This document shows, piece after piece, positions 14,601-27,500 of a stretch of 64,000 nt of DNA. The notes beneath the pieces are model-generated. The model was not told where the DNA came from. It saw only the letters and a program-made list of their open reading frames with translations, and did not search any database. The translations under genes were made by a program, and so were the position numbers. Within the stretch, counting starts at the first letter, position 1, and each line of letters begins with the position of its first letter. Source of the DNA: Siphonodentalium dalli (taxonomy: Eukaryota; Mollusca; Scaphopoda; Gadilida; Siphonodentaliidae); NCBI GenBank assembly GCA_032622095.1, contig CP136062.1:224766578-224830577 (forward strand). The letters are read 5' to 3'.

Positions 14601-17600
14601 CCCCACAATCAGAGCTGTCATCTTACCTGGAGTGTCCTGGGTTACTATCCCCTCAATCAGAGCTGTCATCTTACCTGGAGTGTCATGGGTTACTATCCCC
14701 TCAAACAGAGCTGTCATCTTGCCTGGAGTGTCCTGGGTTACTATCCCCTCAATCAGAGCTGTTATCTTACATGGAGTGTCCTGGGTTACTATCCCCTCAA
14801 TCAGAGCTGTCATCTTACCTGGAGTGTCCTGGGTTACAATCCCCACAATCAGAGCTGTCATCTTACCTGGAGTGTCCTGGGTTACTATCCCCTCAATCAG
14901 AGCTGTCATCTTACCTGGAGTGTCCTGGGTTACTATCCCCTCAATCAGAGCTGTCATCTTACCTGGAGTGTCCTGGGTTACTATCCCCTCAATCAGAGCT
15001 GTCATCTTACCTGGAGTGTCCTGGGTTACTATCCCCTCAATCAGAGCTGTCATCTTACCTGGAGTGTCCTGGGTTACTATCCCCTCAATCAGAGCTGTCA
15101 TCTTACCTGGAGTGTCCTGGGTTACTATCCCCTCAATCAGAGCTGTCATCTTACCTGGAGTGTCCTGGGTTACTATCCCCTCAATCAGAGCTGTCATCTT
15201 ACCTGGAGTGTCCTGGGTTACTATCCCCCCAATCAGAGCTGTCATCTTACCTGGAGTGTCCTGGGTTACTATCCCCTCAATCAGAGCTGTCATCTTACCT
15301 GGAGTGTCCTGGGTTACTATCCCCTCAAACAGAGCTGTCATCTTACCTGGAGTGTCCTGGGTTACTATCCCCTCAATCAGAGCTGTCATCTTACCTGGAG
15401 TGTCCTGGGTTACTATCCCCTCAATCAGATCTGTCATCTTACCTGGAGTGTCCTGGGTTACTATCCCCTCAATCAGAGCTGTCATCTTACCTGGAGTGTC
15501 CTGGGTTACTATCCCCTCAATCAGAGCTGTCATCTTACCTGGAGTGTCCTGGGTTACTATCCCCTCAATCAGAGCTGTCATCTTACCTGGAGTGTCCTGG
15601 GTTACTATCCCCTCAATCAGAGCTGTCATCTTACCTGGAGTGTCCTGGGTTACTATCCCCTCAATCAGAGCTGTCATCTTACCTGGAGTGTCCTGGGTTA
15701 CTATCCCCTCAATCAGAGCTGTCATCTTACCTGGAGTGTCCTGTGTTACTATCCCCTCAATCAGAGCTGTCATCTTACCTGGAGTGTCCTGGGTTACTAT
15801 CCCCTCAATCAGAGGTGTCATCTTACCTGGAGTGTCCTGTGTTACTATCCCCTCAATCAGAGCTGTCATCTTACCTGGAGTGTCCTGGGTTACTATCCCC
15901 TCAATCAGATCTGTCATCTTACCTGGAGTGTCATGGGTTACTATCCCCTCAATCAGAGCTGTCATCCTACCTGGAGTGTCCTGGGTTACAATCCCCTCAA
16001 ACAGAGCTGTCATCTTACCTGGAGTGTCCTGGGTTACTATCTCCTCAATCAGAGGTGTCATCTTACCTGGAGTGTCCTGGGTTACTATCCCCTCAAACAG
16101 AGCTGTCATCTTACCTGGAGTGTCCTGGGTTACTATCCCCTCAAACAGAGCTGTCATCTTACCTGGAGTGTCCTGGGTTACTATCCCCTCAATCAGAGCT
16201 GTCATCTTACCTGGAGTGTCCTGGGTTACTATCCCCTCAATCAGATCTGTCATCTTACCTGGAGTGTCATGGGTTACTATCCCCTCAATCAGAGGTGTCA
16301 TCTTACCTGGAGTGTCCTGGGTTACTATCCCCTCAAACAGAGCTGTCATCTTACCTGGAGTGTCCTGGGTTACTATCCCCTCAATCAGAGCTGTCATCTT
16401 ACCTGGAGTGTCCTGGGTTACTATCCCCTCAATCAGAGCTGTCATCTTACCTGGAGTGTCCTGTGTTACTATCCCCTCAATCAGAGCTGTCATCTTACCT
16501 GGAGTGTCCTGGGTTACTATCCCCTCAATCAGATCTGTCATCTTACCTGGAGTGTCATGGGTTACTATCCCCTCAATCAGAGGTGTCATCTTACCTGGAG
16601 TGTCCTGGGTTACTATCCCCTCAAACAGAGCTGTCATCTTACCTGGAGTGTCCTGGGTTACTATCCCCTCAATCAGAGCTGTCATCTTACCTGGAGTGTC
16701 CTGGGTTACTATCCCCTCAAACAGAGCTGTCATCTTACCTGGAGTGTCCTGGGTTACTATCCCCTCAATCAGAGCTGTCATCTTACCTGGAGTGTCCTGG
16801 GTTACTATCCCCTCAAACAGAGCTGTCATCTTACCTGTAGTGTCCTGGGTTACTATCCCCTCAATCAGAGCTGTCATCTTACCTGGAGTGTCCTGGGTTA
16901 CTATCCCCTCAAACAGAGCTGTCATCTCACCTGGAGTGTCCTGGGTTACTATCCCCTCAATCAGAGCTGTCATCTTACCTGGAGTGTCCTGGGTTACTAT
17001 CCCCTCAAACAGAGCTGTCATCTTACCTGGAGTGTCCTGGGTTACTATCCCCTCAATCGGAGCTGTCATCTTACCTGGAGTGTCATGGGTTACTATCCCC
17101 TCAATCAGAGGTGTCATCTTACCTGGAGTGTCCTGGGTTACTATCCCCTCAATCAGAGCTGTCATCTTACCTGGAGTGTCCTGGGTTACTATCCCCTCAA
17201 ACAGAGCTGTCATCTTACCTGGAGTGTCCTGGGTTACAATCCCCTCAATCAGAGCTGTCATCTTACATGGAGTGTCATGGGTTACTATCCCCTCAATCAG
17301 AGGTGTCATCTTACCTGGAGTGTCCTGGGTTACTATCCCCTCAATCAGAGCTGTCATCTTACCTGGAGTGTCCTGGGTTACTATCCCCTCAATCAGAGCT
17401 GTCATCTTACCTGGAGTGTCCTGGGTTACTATCCCCTCAAACAGAGCTGTCATCTTACCTGGAGTGTCCTGGGTTACTATCCCCTCAATCAGAGCTGTCA
17501 TCTTACCCGGAGTGTCCTGGGTTACTATCCCCTCAAACAGAGCTGTCATCTTACCTGGAGTGTCCTGTGTTACTATCCCCTCAATCAGAGCTGTCATCTT

Positions 17601-17810
17601 ACCTGGAGTGTCCTGTGTTACTATCCCCTCAATCAGAGCTGTCATCTTACCTGGAGTGTCCTGGGTTACTATCCCCTCAATCAGAGCTGTCATCTTACCT
17701 GGAGTGTCCTGGGTTACTATCCCCTCAATCAGAGCTGTCATCTTACCTGGAGTGTCCTGGGTTACTATCCCCTCAATCAGAGCTCTCATCTTGCCTTGAG
17801 TATCCTGGGA

Positions 17811-18101
17811 TTTTTTGTGGAAGATGCAATGAGAACGAGGAACTATTGATCATTATAATTTATTATATGATCATAAGTTTCTTTCCCAATTCCTATGTTA
17901 AAACGTAACGAAAAAATCGAGATATCTAATGATGTTCACCTCATTAATCAAACAAGAGGTTAATAACAGTTCTGAGTGACGTCAGATACTTCAGGGGTTA
18001 ACATAACTTATTATCAGACCTGAAAATAGATAGGATTTTCCCAGCGACGTTGAACGTCATAACGTCTTGTCCAATCAAAGCTCGTTTCATATAATAAAAC
18101 A
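17811..18101. other. Intron sequence between satellite and hairpin
   Basis: AT-rich unique-looking sequence. I see no exon, RNA gene or recognised element here. Confidence 0.5.
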
Positions 18102-18240
18102 GTTATCGCATTGTTTCTTGGTTGACACGAGGAATTGTCAGCCCTTGGAAGTCAATATTCACCTCGGCCTATGGCCTTGGTGAATATTGACTTCCTCGGG
18201 TTGACAATTCCTCGGGTCAACCTCGAAACAATGCGATAAC
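18102..18240. repeat. Palindromic foldback element
   Basis: An inverted repeat with arms of about 65-70 bp runs from GTTATCGCATTGTTTC to its complement GAAACAATGCGATAAC, centred near 18,171. The arms are nearly perfect, consistent with a recent MITE-type insertion in the intron. No coding capacity. Confidence 0.8.
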
Positions 18241-18259
18241 TTTATAAAAATATTATTCT

Positions 18260-18470
18260 TTAAAGGCTCATTTAATTTTCGAGTCACTGATTATTTTTAT
18301 TATAGAACCTTGATATACCATTTTAATAATAATCTATGACTAAATATGATTAAAATACTATAATTCATCACCATTTGGAACATCTGGGTCACATCTGAGG
18401 TATAAGCAGAATGAGGGTCCCAGATGGTGCAATTTGTGATGCTAGCCTGCTGTACCATTTCGGAGCTTAC
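18260..18470 (+). repeat. Fragment of TTAA-AGGCTC MITE (family A) joined to a family B fragment
   Basis: TTAA at 18,260 is followed by AGGCTCATTTAATTTTCGAG and about 130 bp shared with the copies at 21,679 and 50,983. From about 18,400 the sequence becomes a fragment of the GCAGAATGAGG hairpin family. Both are truncated. Confidence 0.7.
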
Positions 18471-18528
18471 TCGAACATAAGTTTGGAGCCATGACTAATT
18501 CTTGTTTTTATTCATTACTTCGTTTCAG

Positions 18529-18579
18529 AGCTCCATCCCGTCTGCAGATGCCATCGAGCTCAGTGTTGATTCATTCAAG
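18529..18579 (+). CDS. HEATR3: HEATR3 exon A (first exon in window)
   Basis: A 51-nt exon between CGTTTCAG and GTATAT, phase 0 at both ends as read, encoding SSIPSADAIELSVDSFK. It is short and poorly conserved, so it is supported mainly by its splice sites and by its compatible frame with the next exon. Confidence 0.6.
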
Positions 18580-21500
18580 GTATATTAGTTAATTTTTGTC
18601 CAAGCTTGTACTCCTTGTGTTTTTTATGTTAATATGGCTACCTTAAAATTGCACTGTGGGGGGATTTTTGTTTTTTAAAAGTGTTAATTTCTCATTCAAG
18701 GCATTCTGTTTGTTACAGTTTACAAAGACGATTAAAATCAATCTTGTAAATTGTTATTTCTCATCATCCCTTACCTAAGGTTGTGGAGAACATAATAAAT
18801 AGTCAGTGGTCATCCCACCCCCACTCAGTTTACATGGTACGCATACTGTTTATCTAAAATCGATCAGTCACTTCCACTGCTCGAAATGTTATGAATTTCT
18901 TACCGGTTCAGGTGACAGGTAGATTTATGTTCTACCCGTCACCTCAAAATTTCATCTGTCATTAATTTTATATGTAGAGAGTATATTGCTGTACTGGTAT
19001 AAACCCATCATATAAGGCAGTATAATGTCCCCTTAGCTGAGATCAACCACTCAAGAATTACGGTAATTTTGTTTAGGATTTAGATATTTTTCATTATTTT
19101 TTTAGATAGAGTTATTCCGTGTGGTAAAGCTCCGAATGAACTCGAGCCATAAATTGTCCCAAATTGACTGTTTGTATATTATACCAGAAAATTTTAAATA
19201 AAATCTATTAATTGATAGAGGCGTTTCCAGACAGGTATCTTTGATTAATATTTATTATTTTATACCCAGAAAACTATATAAATCTTGTTATAGGAAGAGA
19301 TAGACCATCTTCAATTAAATTTGACTTGGAAAGTCATTCTTTTGATATCTTGATATCTATTCCTGATATTTATAGCGACTACTCACTTATTTCTATTTTG
19401 TAGGCAGAGTTAGAAGATAAGCTATCTGAGGTGGATAACATGCTTAATGCTCAACTTATTGCTATACAGACTGCTGCTAATATATGCTGCACGGATGGTA
19501 AGTTTAATAGACTGGTCACCACATCATCTCTCTCTGTAACACAATATAGACAGCAGCTATTATCTGCTGCACGGACGGTTAGTATAATAGACTGGTGCAC
19601 CACATCACCTCTCACTGTAACACAATATAGACAGCAGCTAACCAACGAAATTGGTCTAAATGAAACTAATAAGTTTAAATGGCATGGGAATTCTTAGGAA
19701 GTTGTGAAGTAGCCAATTTTATTTTCATTTTATTGGTCCATCTTGCCAATTCCACACTTTAGCAATCTCCTCACAGTTGCTAACCAGAAGTCACAAGACA
19801 ATTTCTCCAAAATCCTTACCGGCCATCTTTGAAAAATCACTGATGGATATAGAAAAAAATATATGACGTCATTCACCCATGCCTAAGGTATAAACAACCA
19901 CGCGTACCTGTGGTGTGTTGGTGATTTCTATATGAATAATTCCAACCTTGAACACTTTATGCAAGATTTAAAGGAGGCTGTGTAATCAAGGTTTTAGAAT
20001 TTGTCACCTGACTGCTGTTATGTTCTAAACGCCATTATAAATATTTAAAGAAACTTTGGTTTGAAATTGTGTGAGTTTAGTTTTCATAAATAAACTTAAA
20101 ACTTAGATATGTTATTTTAACAGTCATTAAAGATTGTTTCTTGTTCTAAAATTACTGAATACGCGGTAAATGTCAGTCTAGGTCACTCTGAACAAATACT
20201 GCATCGACGCATGTACATTGCATAATCAATCACTGCCATGTCAAACTGAGCAAATTACCTACACCAATCTGTAATAGGTAGTTGATATTAAACAGACAGT
20301 AAGTGGTGAAAATATTATAAATGTCTAAAACCCATTCGGGAATTAGGGCCCTGCAAATTGATTCAATTCGATTCAGAATCAGCTGTAAGCCTTGAAATAG
20401 GGTGTCTGTCATTTCCAGAATGAGGTCCCCAGAGGGTGAATTTAGTGATGCTACCCTGCATAGCAAGCTAGCTCACCAAATTCACCCTCTGGGAACCTCA
20501 TTCTGCTGACAGACACCCTATTTCAAGGCTTGATCAGCTGTCCTGATTTGAATTGTATCGCATTATTGGCACCAGTTGCATTCTCATTACTTCAACAGAC
20601 CACAATGCTTTTTCGCAAAGATATATATTATGATATCAACACATATAAATAACATTGCTGTCGACTGAGCTACTAGGTATACTATAGACCACGAATCATT
20701 GTTAGACTTATGCAACTGATCTAGCAAAATTTCATATATATGTCAAACATGTGTACGCGATTGATTTCTGACTTCAATATTGCTTCAGATACTGATACAG
20801 AGACGACCACAAAGAATGTGCACTTAATTGGTTAGACATGCATTTGATTCATTTATAGAAAATATTTACATTGTATACAGACCAGTATTTATCGCCGTTA
20901 CGAAGTGTGCAAATTGATAATGGTATTATCTTCATCTTCACTATTATTATGCCTGAATCGAATCGAGATTCAATGCGATTCGGAATCATTTGGCTGACGC
21001 CCTAATGTTACCCCTTTATTACAGATGACGATGAGTGGGAGGAACTAGACAGTGAATCTTTCTCGTCTGACGATATCACGTCCGATGTCCAGATGGAAGA
21101 GAACGGAGATTCTAATTACGTGAGTCATTACTGGACTTGAATAGAGATGTGTTCATAAAATAATTTCTACTTGTTTTATATTAAATAATTTTATCTGAAA
21201 TTGATATGATGTTGGGAAAAACTACCAACAAACCTCACTGGTGACTCAAATATTTAACCTTTTCTATACTGAATCATCATTGATGAGTAGTTATCCCTTA
21301 GGAAATGTTAAGATAATAAGTTCAACATTCAACCATAGTAAATCTGGTCATTTCCATCCTATAAATTAGACTCCTTCTGTACTTCTGTTATATGTCTGCA
21401 TATTTATCTTGAGATGAATAATAGACCATTCCAATGCATACCTTTATATCTGAGTGGAAGAATCCATTTAGTATAGAAAGGGTTAACCCTTCCATGACTG

Positions 21501-24500
21501 GAGCTTCCTGAAATTTTGCAAAACCACTTTTCCAATGTATTTTCTTATATATGCGAGTCTCCTATAGGGAGCCATATATAAGAGAATACATTGGCGTAAC
21601 AATATTTATGTTGTAAGCCAGTGCATTCTCTTAAATATGAAGGTTTCCTATGGGAGACTCGTATAATGTACTGGCACATTTAATTTTCGAGTCATCGATT
21701 ATTTTTTTTATAGTGCCTTGATATTCAGATTTATAACAATCTATGACATAAAATATGAATAAATTACTATAATTCATCACAATTTGGAATGTCTGTGTCT
21801 CAGAAGATACCCATAGTGTAATACAAAATAGCTGAAATCATAGAAACATTTCCCCGTCTCGCTCCCAGAATGCAACAGAATTCAAACTAAGATATAGAGT
21901 TATTCTCCTTCCATTGAAAATAATAGACTTTGCAGTACAATCCAGATGAAACTTAAGCCCAAAAACACATCAGTATGATCAGTACCTCAACGAAAACAAC
22001 ATGTTCAAAATTTATTACACCGGATAAGTTGATAATACAATGTGCTGGAGCTTCCTCTTTCAAATGGTATATAATATAGCATATATGTGACCCGCCATAT
22101 CAAATCCCGTTGGAAGTCGGGATTTTTTTACCCTGTGCCAATGCATTCTCTTATATTTTTTATCATGTTTTTTAAATAAATGTTTCTTACAATTATATTT
22201 TTTATCATGTTTTTTAAATAAATGTTTCTTACAATTTTTAGGACATAAAATAAAAAAACATCCATTACCCTGCAGGGAGCCCCACACATATATAGAAGCA
22301 CATAGAAGAGTGTCGTCTGCTCATGTTTGTCTGGGGCTCTGTATGGGTGAAATTATAAAATTGTTAAAGAATACAAGAACAAATTATTAAAATTGTAAAA
22401 AATTGTTAGGCCAATGTATTCTCTTATCTATGTGAGGCGACCTATGGTTGACTCGCATATATAAGAGAATGCATTGGCACAGGGTAAAAAAATCCCGACT
22501 TCCGACTGGATTTGATATGGCAGGTCACATATTTTATATAATGTTTTCTGGAGGTTCTAAAATTAAGTGGGCCTTTGTATAACTTGATATGCCTGAAAAA
22601 GTCTTATTAGAATTTTTTTAAATCGCAATAACAAGGCATATACACACTAAGGCAATTTAAAAAAAATAGAACTTCAAAGAACTATCTTTAGAATTTTAGC
22701 TATAGAAGATCTCAAACAAGTTATGTTGGGATATAAGATTTTATGAAATGAGTCTGATAAATTTGATTCACATTGAGTCGTAGACAAGTTGTGAATCAAA
22801 TTTATCAGACGAGTTTAATTACATCTTTTATCCCAACATAGCGAGTTGAAGATCTTGTATATCACATGAAAAAAACTAGAGCTTTATGCCTTTTTAACAA
22901 ATCAAAAATTCAAATCATTTTGAAATGTCTAGTATTGGTGTCAAGCGCATTTCTTTTCAAAATAGTATTAATCTGTGTTGTGATATTGTTGGCGCGATGC
23001 CAAGTATCCCGGGAAGCACACAGCTATTCGTCACTAGCGAGATATAGGAAATATGTAATGGATTTTAAATAATATAATAGGGGTTTCATTTGCTATAGAG
23101 TTATCCTGTATGGTTCGCTCCAAATGAACGTGAACCGTATATTGTCCCAAATTGAAAAAAATTGAAAATAAAATCAATATTAATTGATAGAAACGTTTCC
23201 AGACAGTGGTCATCGATTCATATTTATTACTTTTAACCCTGGAAACTATATAAATACACAGAACGACACGATGTGTAAATGGGTTTGTCGATACGGTACG
23301 AGTGCTGTCGTGTTCTATCCTTCCGCGACAGCACGAGTGCCATATCGACAAACCCATTTACACATCATGTTGTTCTGTGTTTATTACACGCTTCGCGTCC
23401 TAGAATCCGTGCATTAAAAATACAGGATTAGAAGGTTTATTTAGGCTCATACAGAGCGTGTTTGTCATGTGTGATTATTCTTTTATTTAAATAGTTCCAG
23501 TTTCATGGTCGAGGCGAACGTCATGTACGTCATTTTACGTCAACGAGATGCATATGGAACATACGTTCCATACGGATTTGTAAATATGGAACAGCGATAA
23601 AACTGTACTTCTAGGAACAAGCGTGTAATAAAACATGTTATAGGAATAGATAGACTATTTAAATGTCAAAGGAAACTGTGCGTGTGTAGAGACCTCAATC
23701 GTCTGCTCACGACTGTCTGGTAATGAAGGGTGGGTGGGGGATATCATATGCACATAAATTATAGACTTCTGGAATGTTGGGCTCCATGCTACGAAACTTA
23801 ATAAGCTTTTCCAATTGGCACACATCATTGTCTGATGACCTACTTCTTGACCTGATTCTATGCTTACGAGTCTCAAGACATTATCTGGAGTTACATAGTA
23901 GCTGATATTGCCGATACAGTCTGGAGTTACGTAGTAGCTGATATTGCCAATACAGGGTCTGTTGCCGATATTGCCGATAAAGGGTCTTCAGCTTAATGAT
24001 CTTGGTTATATTACATGGTGGAAAAAACTGATAATATTTTAACCGTGATTATTTTTGTAAAAAAAGTCAGCCCAAAAAATCACCTGTCGTATTTAATCCC
24101 AGATTTTGCCGATTAAAAATGTGCTGCTTTGTAATCCATCATTTTTATTCAAATTCAAATCGAGAATCTGCATACTAAGATATATGTGGGGATATCAACT
24201 TTTGAAGTGAATGGTAACATGCCATATTTTTTCAATCTTTTCAGACGCCATTATGTGTCCCATCAGAGTTGAATGGTGCTATTATACAGTCAGATATTAT
24301 GCCAAAGGTATGTCATATTTATAAGTAATACTTTTACCCCCCATGACCGAAGGAAGGGGTGGGTATACTGGATTACATGCGTCAGATCCTCCCGTCTGTC
24401 CTTTCATCTGTATGTCTGGTCATCTGTCCGTCCGAGCAGATATCTCAACCACATGTTGTTGGATCTCAATGAAATTTGGTATGGAGGTTCACCACTTTGA

Positions 24501-27500
24501 GGACATTTAGAGTATTCAACGGTTGTGTTCGTGTTTTCCGTTCTTGAGCTATTCACCTTAGTTTATCTGGAAATGTTGATTTTTTAATATCTGCCTGAGT
24601 TTCACAGCCATGGGTAACCCTGTTGACACACCAATGCTGTTAGGAGGAGGTGTTATGCACACACTGCGGCCCAAAGGTTTATTTCAGCTCATCAATACCT
24701 TGAGACCAGATCGTGTTTATAACATGTATACCCTGTGATCGTGTTTATAACATGTATACCCTGTGATCGTGTTTATAATATGTATACCCTGTGAATTGAC
24801 TCTTATTTCTATTTCTTCTATTAGCTTATCTGGCTTCTTACTGTTTTACTGAACCCATTATCTCCTCCATTATCTCCTCCATTATCTCCTTCATTATCTC
24901 CTTCATTATCTCCTCCATTATCTACTTCATTATTCTCCTCCATTATATCCTTCATTCCTCACTAATCAGCATCACATATATAATAAGTTATAATATTTTA
25001 TTACACTCCTATGTACGATTTCTATTGAAAACGACGTTAATTAAAAATGGTAATGTCACTAGTGAATTATGTCATTTCTCGTGACGTCATTGATGTTACG
25101 TCGTTTACTGATCTAGACTGAATTTTCGATGGTTGATCTTTCTCCACATCAGGACTTCCATGCATTAATTCTTGCGTTTTAATCATATTTGGCTAACCAA
25201 ATTGATGCAGAAGTGTAATAAATAGAGTAATCAATTAGTTCGAGGCGAAAGACGTTTAGGTAAGAAACTCGTGCGCTAATGCGCACTCGTTTCTTACCGA
25301 CGTTTCTCGCCTCTCATGAATTATTATGCCCCCGATCTCCGATGGAGATTTGGGGGTATATAGTGGAGCCCTCCGTCCGTCCTTCCGTCCGTACGAACGT
25401 TTCAACTCATAACTTTGGTTTCGCTAACTCAATTCAGTTGATCTTTGGTATGCTAATAGACCAGCCAGGGGACAAGATTTCCCCATGACTGCGGTTTCGC
25501 CCGCCCAATTTTTCCAGAGTTACGCCCCTTTTTGGACTTAGAAAATTCAGTTTTCTCCTTCCGTCCGTACGAACGTTTCAACTCATAACTTTGGTTTCGC
25601 TAACTCAATTCAGTTGATCTTTGGTATGCCAATAGACCAGCCGGGGGGACAAGATTTCCCCATAGCCGTGGTTTCGTCTGCCCATTTTTTCCAGAGTTAC
25701 GCCCCTTTTTGGACTTGATTTTGGATTGTTTATTTGCAAAACCCGTTTTTTTGTGTATTACCAATATCGCAATACAGGTCAAGGTAAAATTTCGGTTCAA
25801 TCGGATCATTTTTGTGAGAGTTATGACCCTTTTTCGACTTAAAAAATTAATTATTTTTTTTAGAAAATTCAGTTTTCCTTCTATTTTTGTGGCACCAGAC
25901 CAAATTTGAAGCTAATATAGAACAACATGTGGCATTTTTAAAGCGCTTAACCAGAAAGTTTCTCTGATTGTACAGTCGGGGGCGTTACCTCCGCCCAGCG
26001 GTGCACTTGTTCAACATAATTCTCGGAACCAATTTGATTACTCTCTATATATTTGCCAATATTGTTCTTGGTGTCTTTTTAGGTTTTCTTTTAAAAATAA
26101 AATTTGCTGCTGTAATCTGATTAGTAGTAGGGATGGGAGGGCATCAAATTGTCTCAATTTAATCGCTTCAATTTAATGACTTTGTACTTCAGGTTTTGTC
26201 AAAGATAACACATGAAATCATCACTATGAATGGAGAATTACAGAATTATAAAAAAGTCAAGACAATCCGGAAACAGTGAGTGATTTTATTACTTGGGGTC
26301 TTATAAAAATTTCTCTTAATAAATACGACTCCTGCCACATATTTATTTTCTGTCGTCTGCACATCCTTCCAAATTAATAATAGACCATTCTGATGTACAA
26401 TTTTTTTTAACTTGGTGGGAGATTCCATTTAGTATTGTTCTGACATATACTAGCAGGAGGTTTGGGGAGTCTCTGGACTACTGGATTGGAGTAGGTGGCA
26501 CAGACGTAAGCGAAAGCATTCCAGCCCATAGACATCCCAAACCAACCCATTTTAACCATTTAAACTATAAATTATCAAATAAAGGTAACTAACACAACCA
26601 CTACTATTTTATCTATATTATTATCACAGGAGATATTATTTGTCTAACCGTTGAAAGCGTTCCAAAACCTCAGAAACAGAAAATTCAAGCAAATTCTAAT
26701 GTACTCTTCTCTTTTAACCCTTTACCCAACAGAACGGCCCTGTGCCAATGCATTCTCTTATATATGCGAGTCGACCATAGGTCGCCTCGCATATATAAGA
26801 GAATGCATTGGCTTAACACATTAAAAATTATAAAATTGTTAAAGAATGTAAGAAAAAATGGTAAAAAGTGTTAAAAAAAGATTTTTTTTAGGCCAATGCA
26901 TTCTCTTATATATGCGAGGCGACCTATGGTCGACTCGCATATATAAGAGAATGCATTGGCACAGGGCATAACTGTAACTATCACAATGTGGTCAAGGAGC
27001 CGGTTCTAATGATATCCATATTTGTATGGTTCTATTGAGACAGACCGAAGATATTTTAGGCTGTTGAAGCTTTATTTGGCCGGTTTTGGCCGTTTGTTGG
27101 GTAAAGGGTTAATACTGGAAGTGGCAAATTAAATTAAACTTTTTTCTGGTTTAAAAAAAAAATTAAATAGTAATTTTATTACTCAACACATGAACATTTT
27201 AACTGTTAATTAGGTATTTTTAACTAGGATAACTTAATTTAACTTGTATAAAATTGATATGAAAATGGGTACGTGTTTAATTTATATATGTATTTGTTTT
27301 AGTCGGTCAAAAGCTCTTCAGAGCTTGTGTTTGTGTTTGAAATAAAATTGATCTATAGCGGGTTAAAGGTCATCTTTCTTCCAGGATTACGCAGCTGGAG
27401 ATACATGCACTGTTGTGTGTTAACAACATGGTCGGAGCAATCGATATGGAGACCGTCTTAGGACTGGAAGAGCTCCATTCCCTGTGGGAGAGACTCGTCC

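Larger units (their letters stand above)
1..17810. repeat. Giant 48-bp tandem satellite array
   Basis: About 370 head-to-tail copies of a 48-bp unit containing GGTTACTATCCCCTCAATCA, then GAGCTGTCATCTTACC and TGGAGTGTCCTG. Units differ at a few recurrent positions: TACTATC/TACAATC, CCCTCA/CCCACA, CAATCAG/CAAACAG, GTCCTGG/GTCATGG, ACCTGG/ACATGG. Length variants of 47 bp (one C lost), 46 bp (AG lost) and a truncated unit also occur. The array starts before the window and decays in a last unit near 17,780-17,810. The 48-bp period is a multiple of three and contains no forward stop, so very long open frames exist in all three forward frames and in the minus strand (repeat peptide GVSWVTIPSIRAVILP). 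I do not regard these as genes. The array probably lies in an intron of the HEATR3-like gene, because the first recognised exon is at 18,529 and the N-terminal half of that gene is missing. I do not recognise the satellite family. Confidence 0.97.

Noticed and set aside
31-17799. Giant open reading frames in the satellite, both strands
   Set aside because: They coincide with the 48-bp repeat, occur in all forward frames at once and contain no non-repeat domain; a by-product of a stop-free unit whose length is divisible by three.
1-17810. CRISPR array
   Set aside because: Units are contiguous and identical throughout with no unique spacers, in an animal genome.
19431-19697. 88-codon gene
   Set aside because: HEATR3 exon B read through its donor into the duplicated intron sequence.
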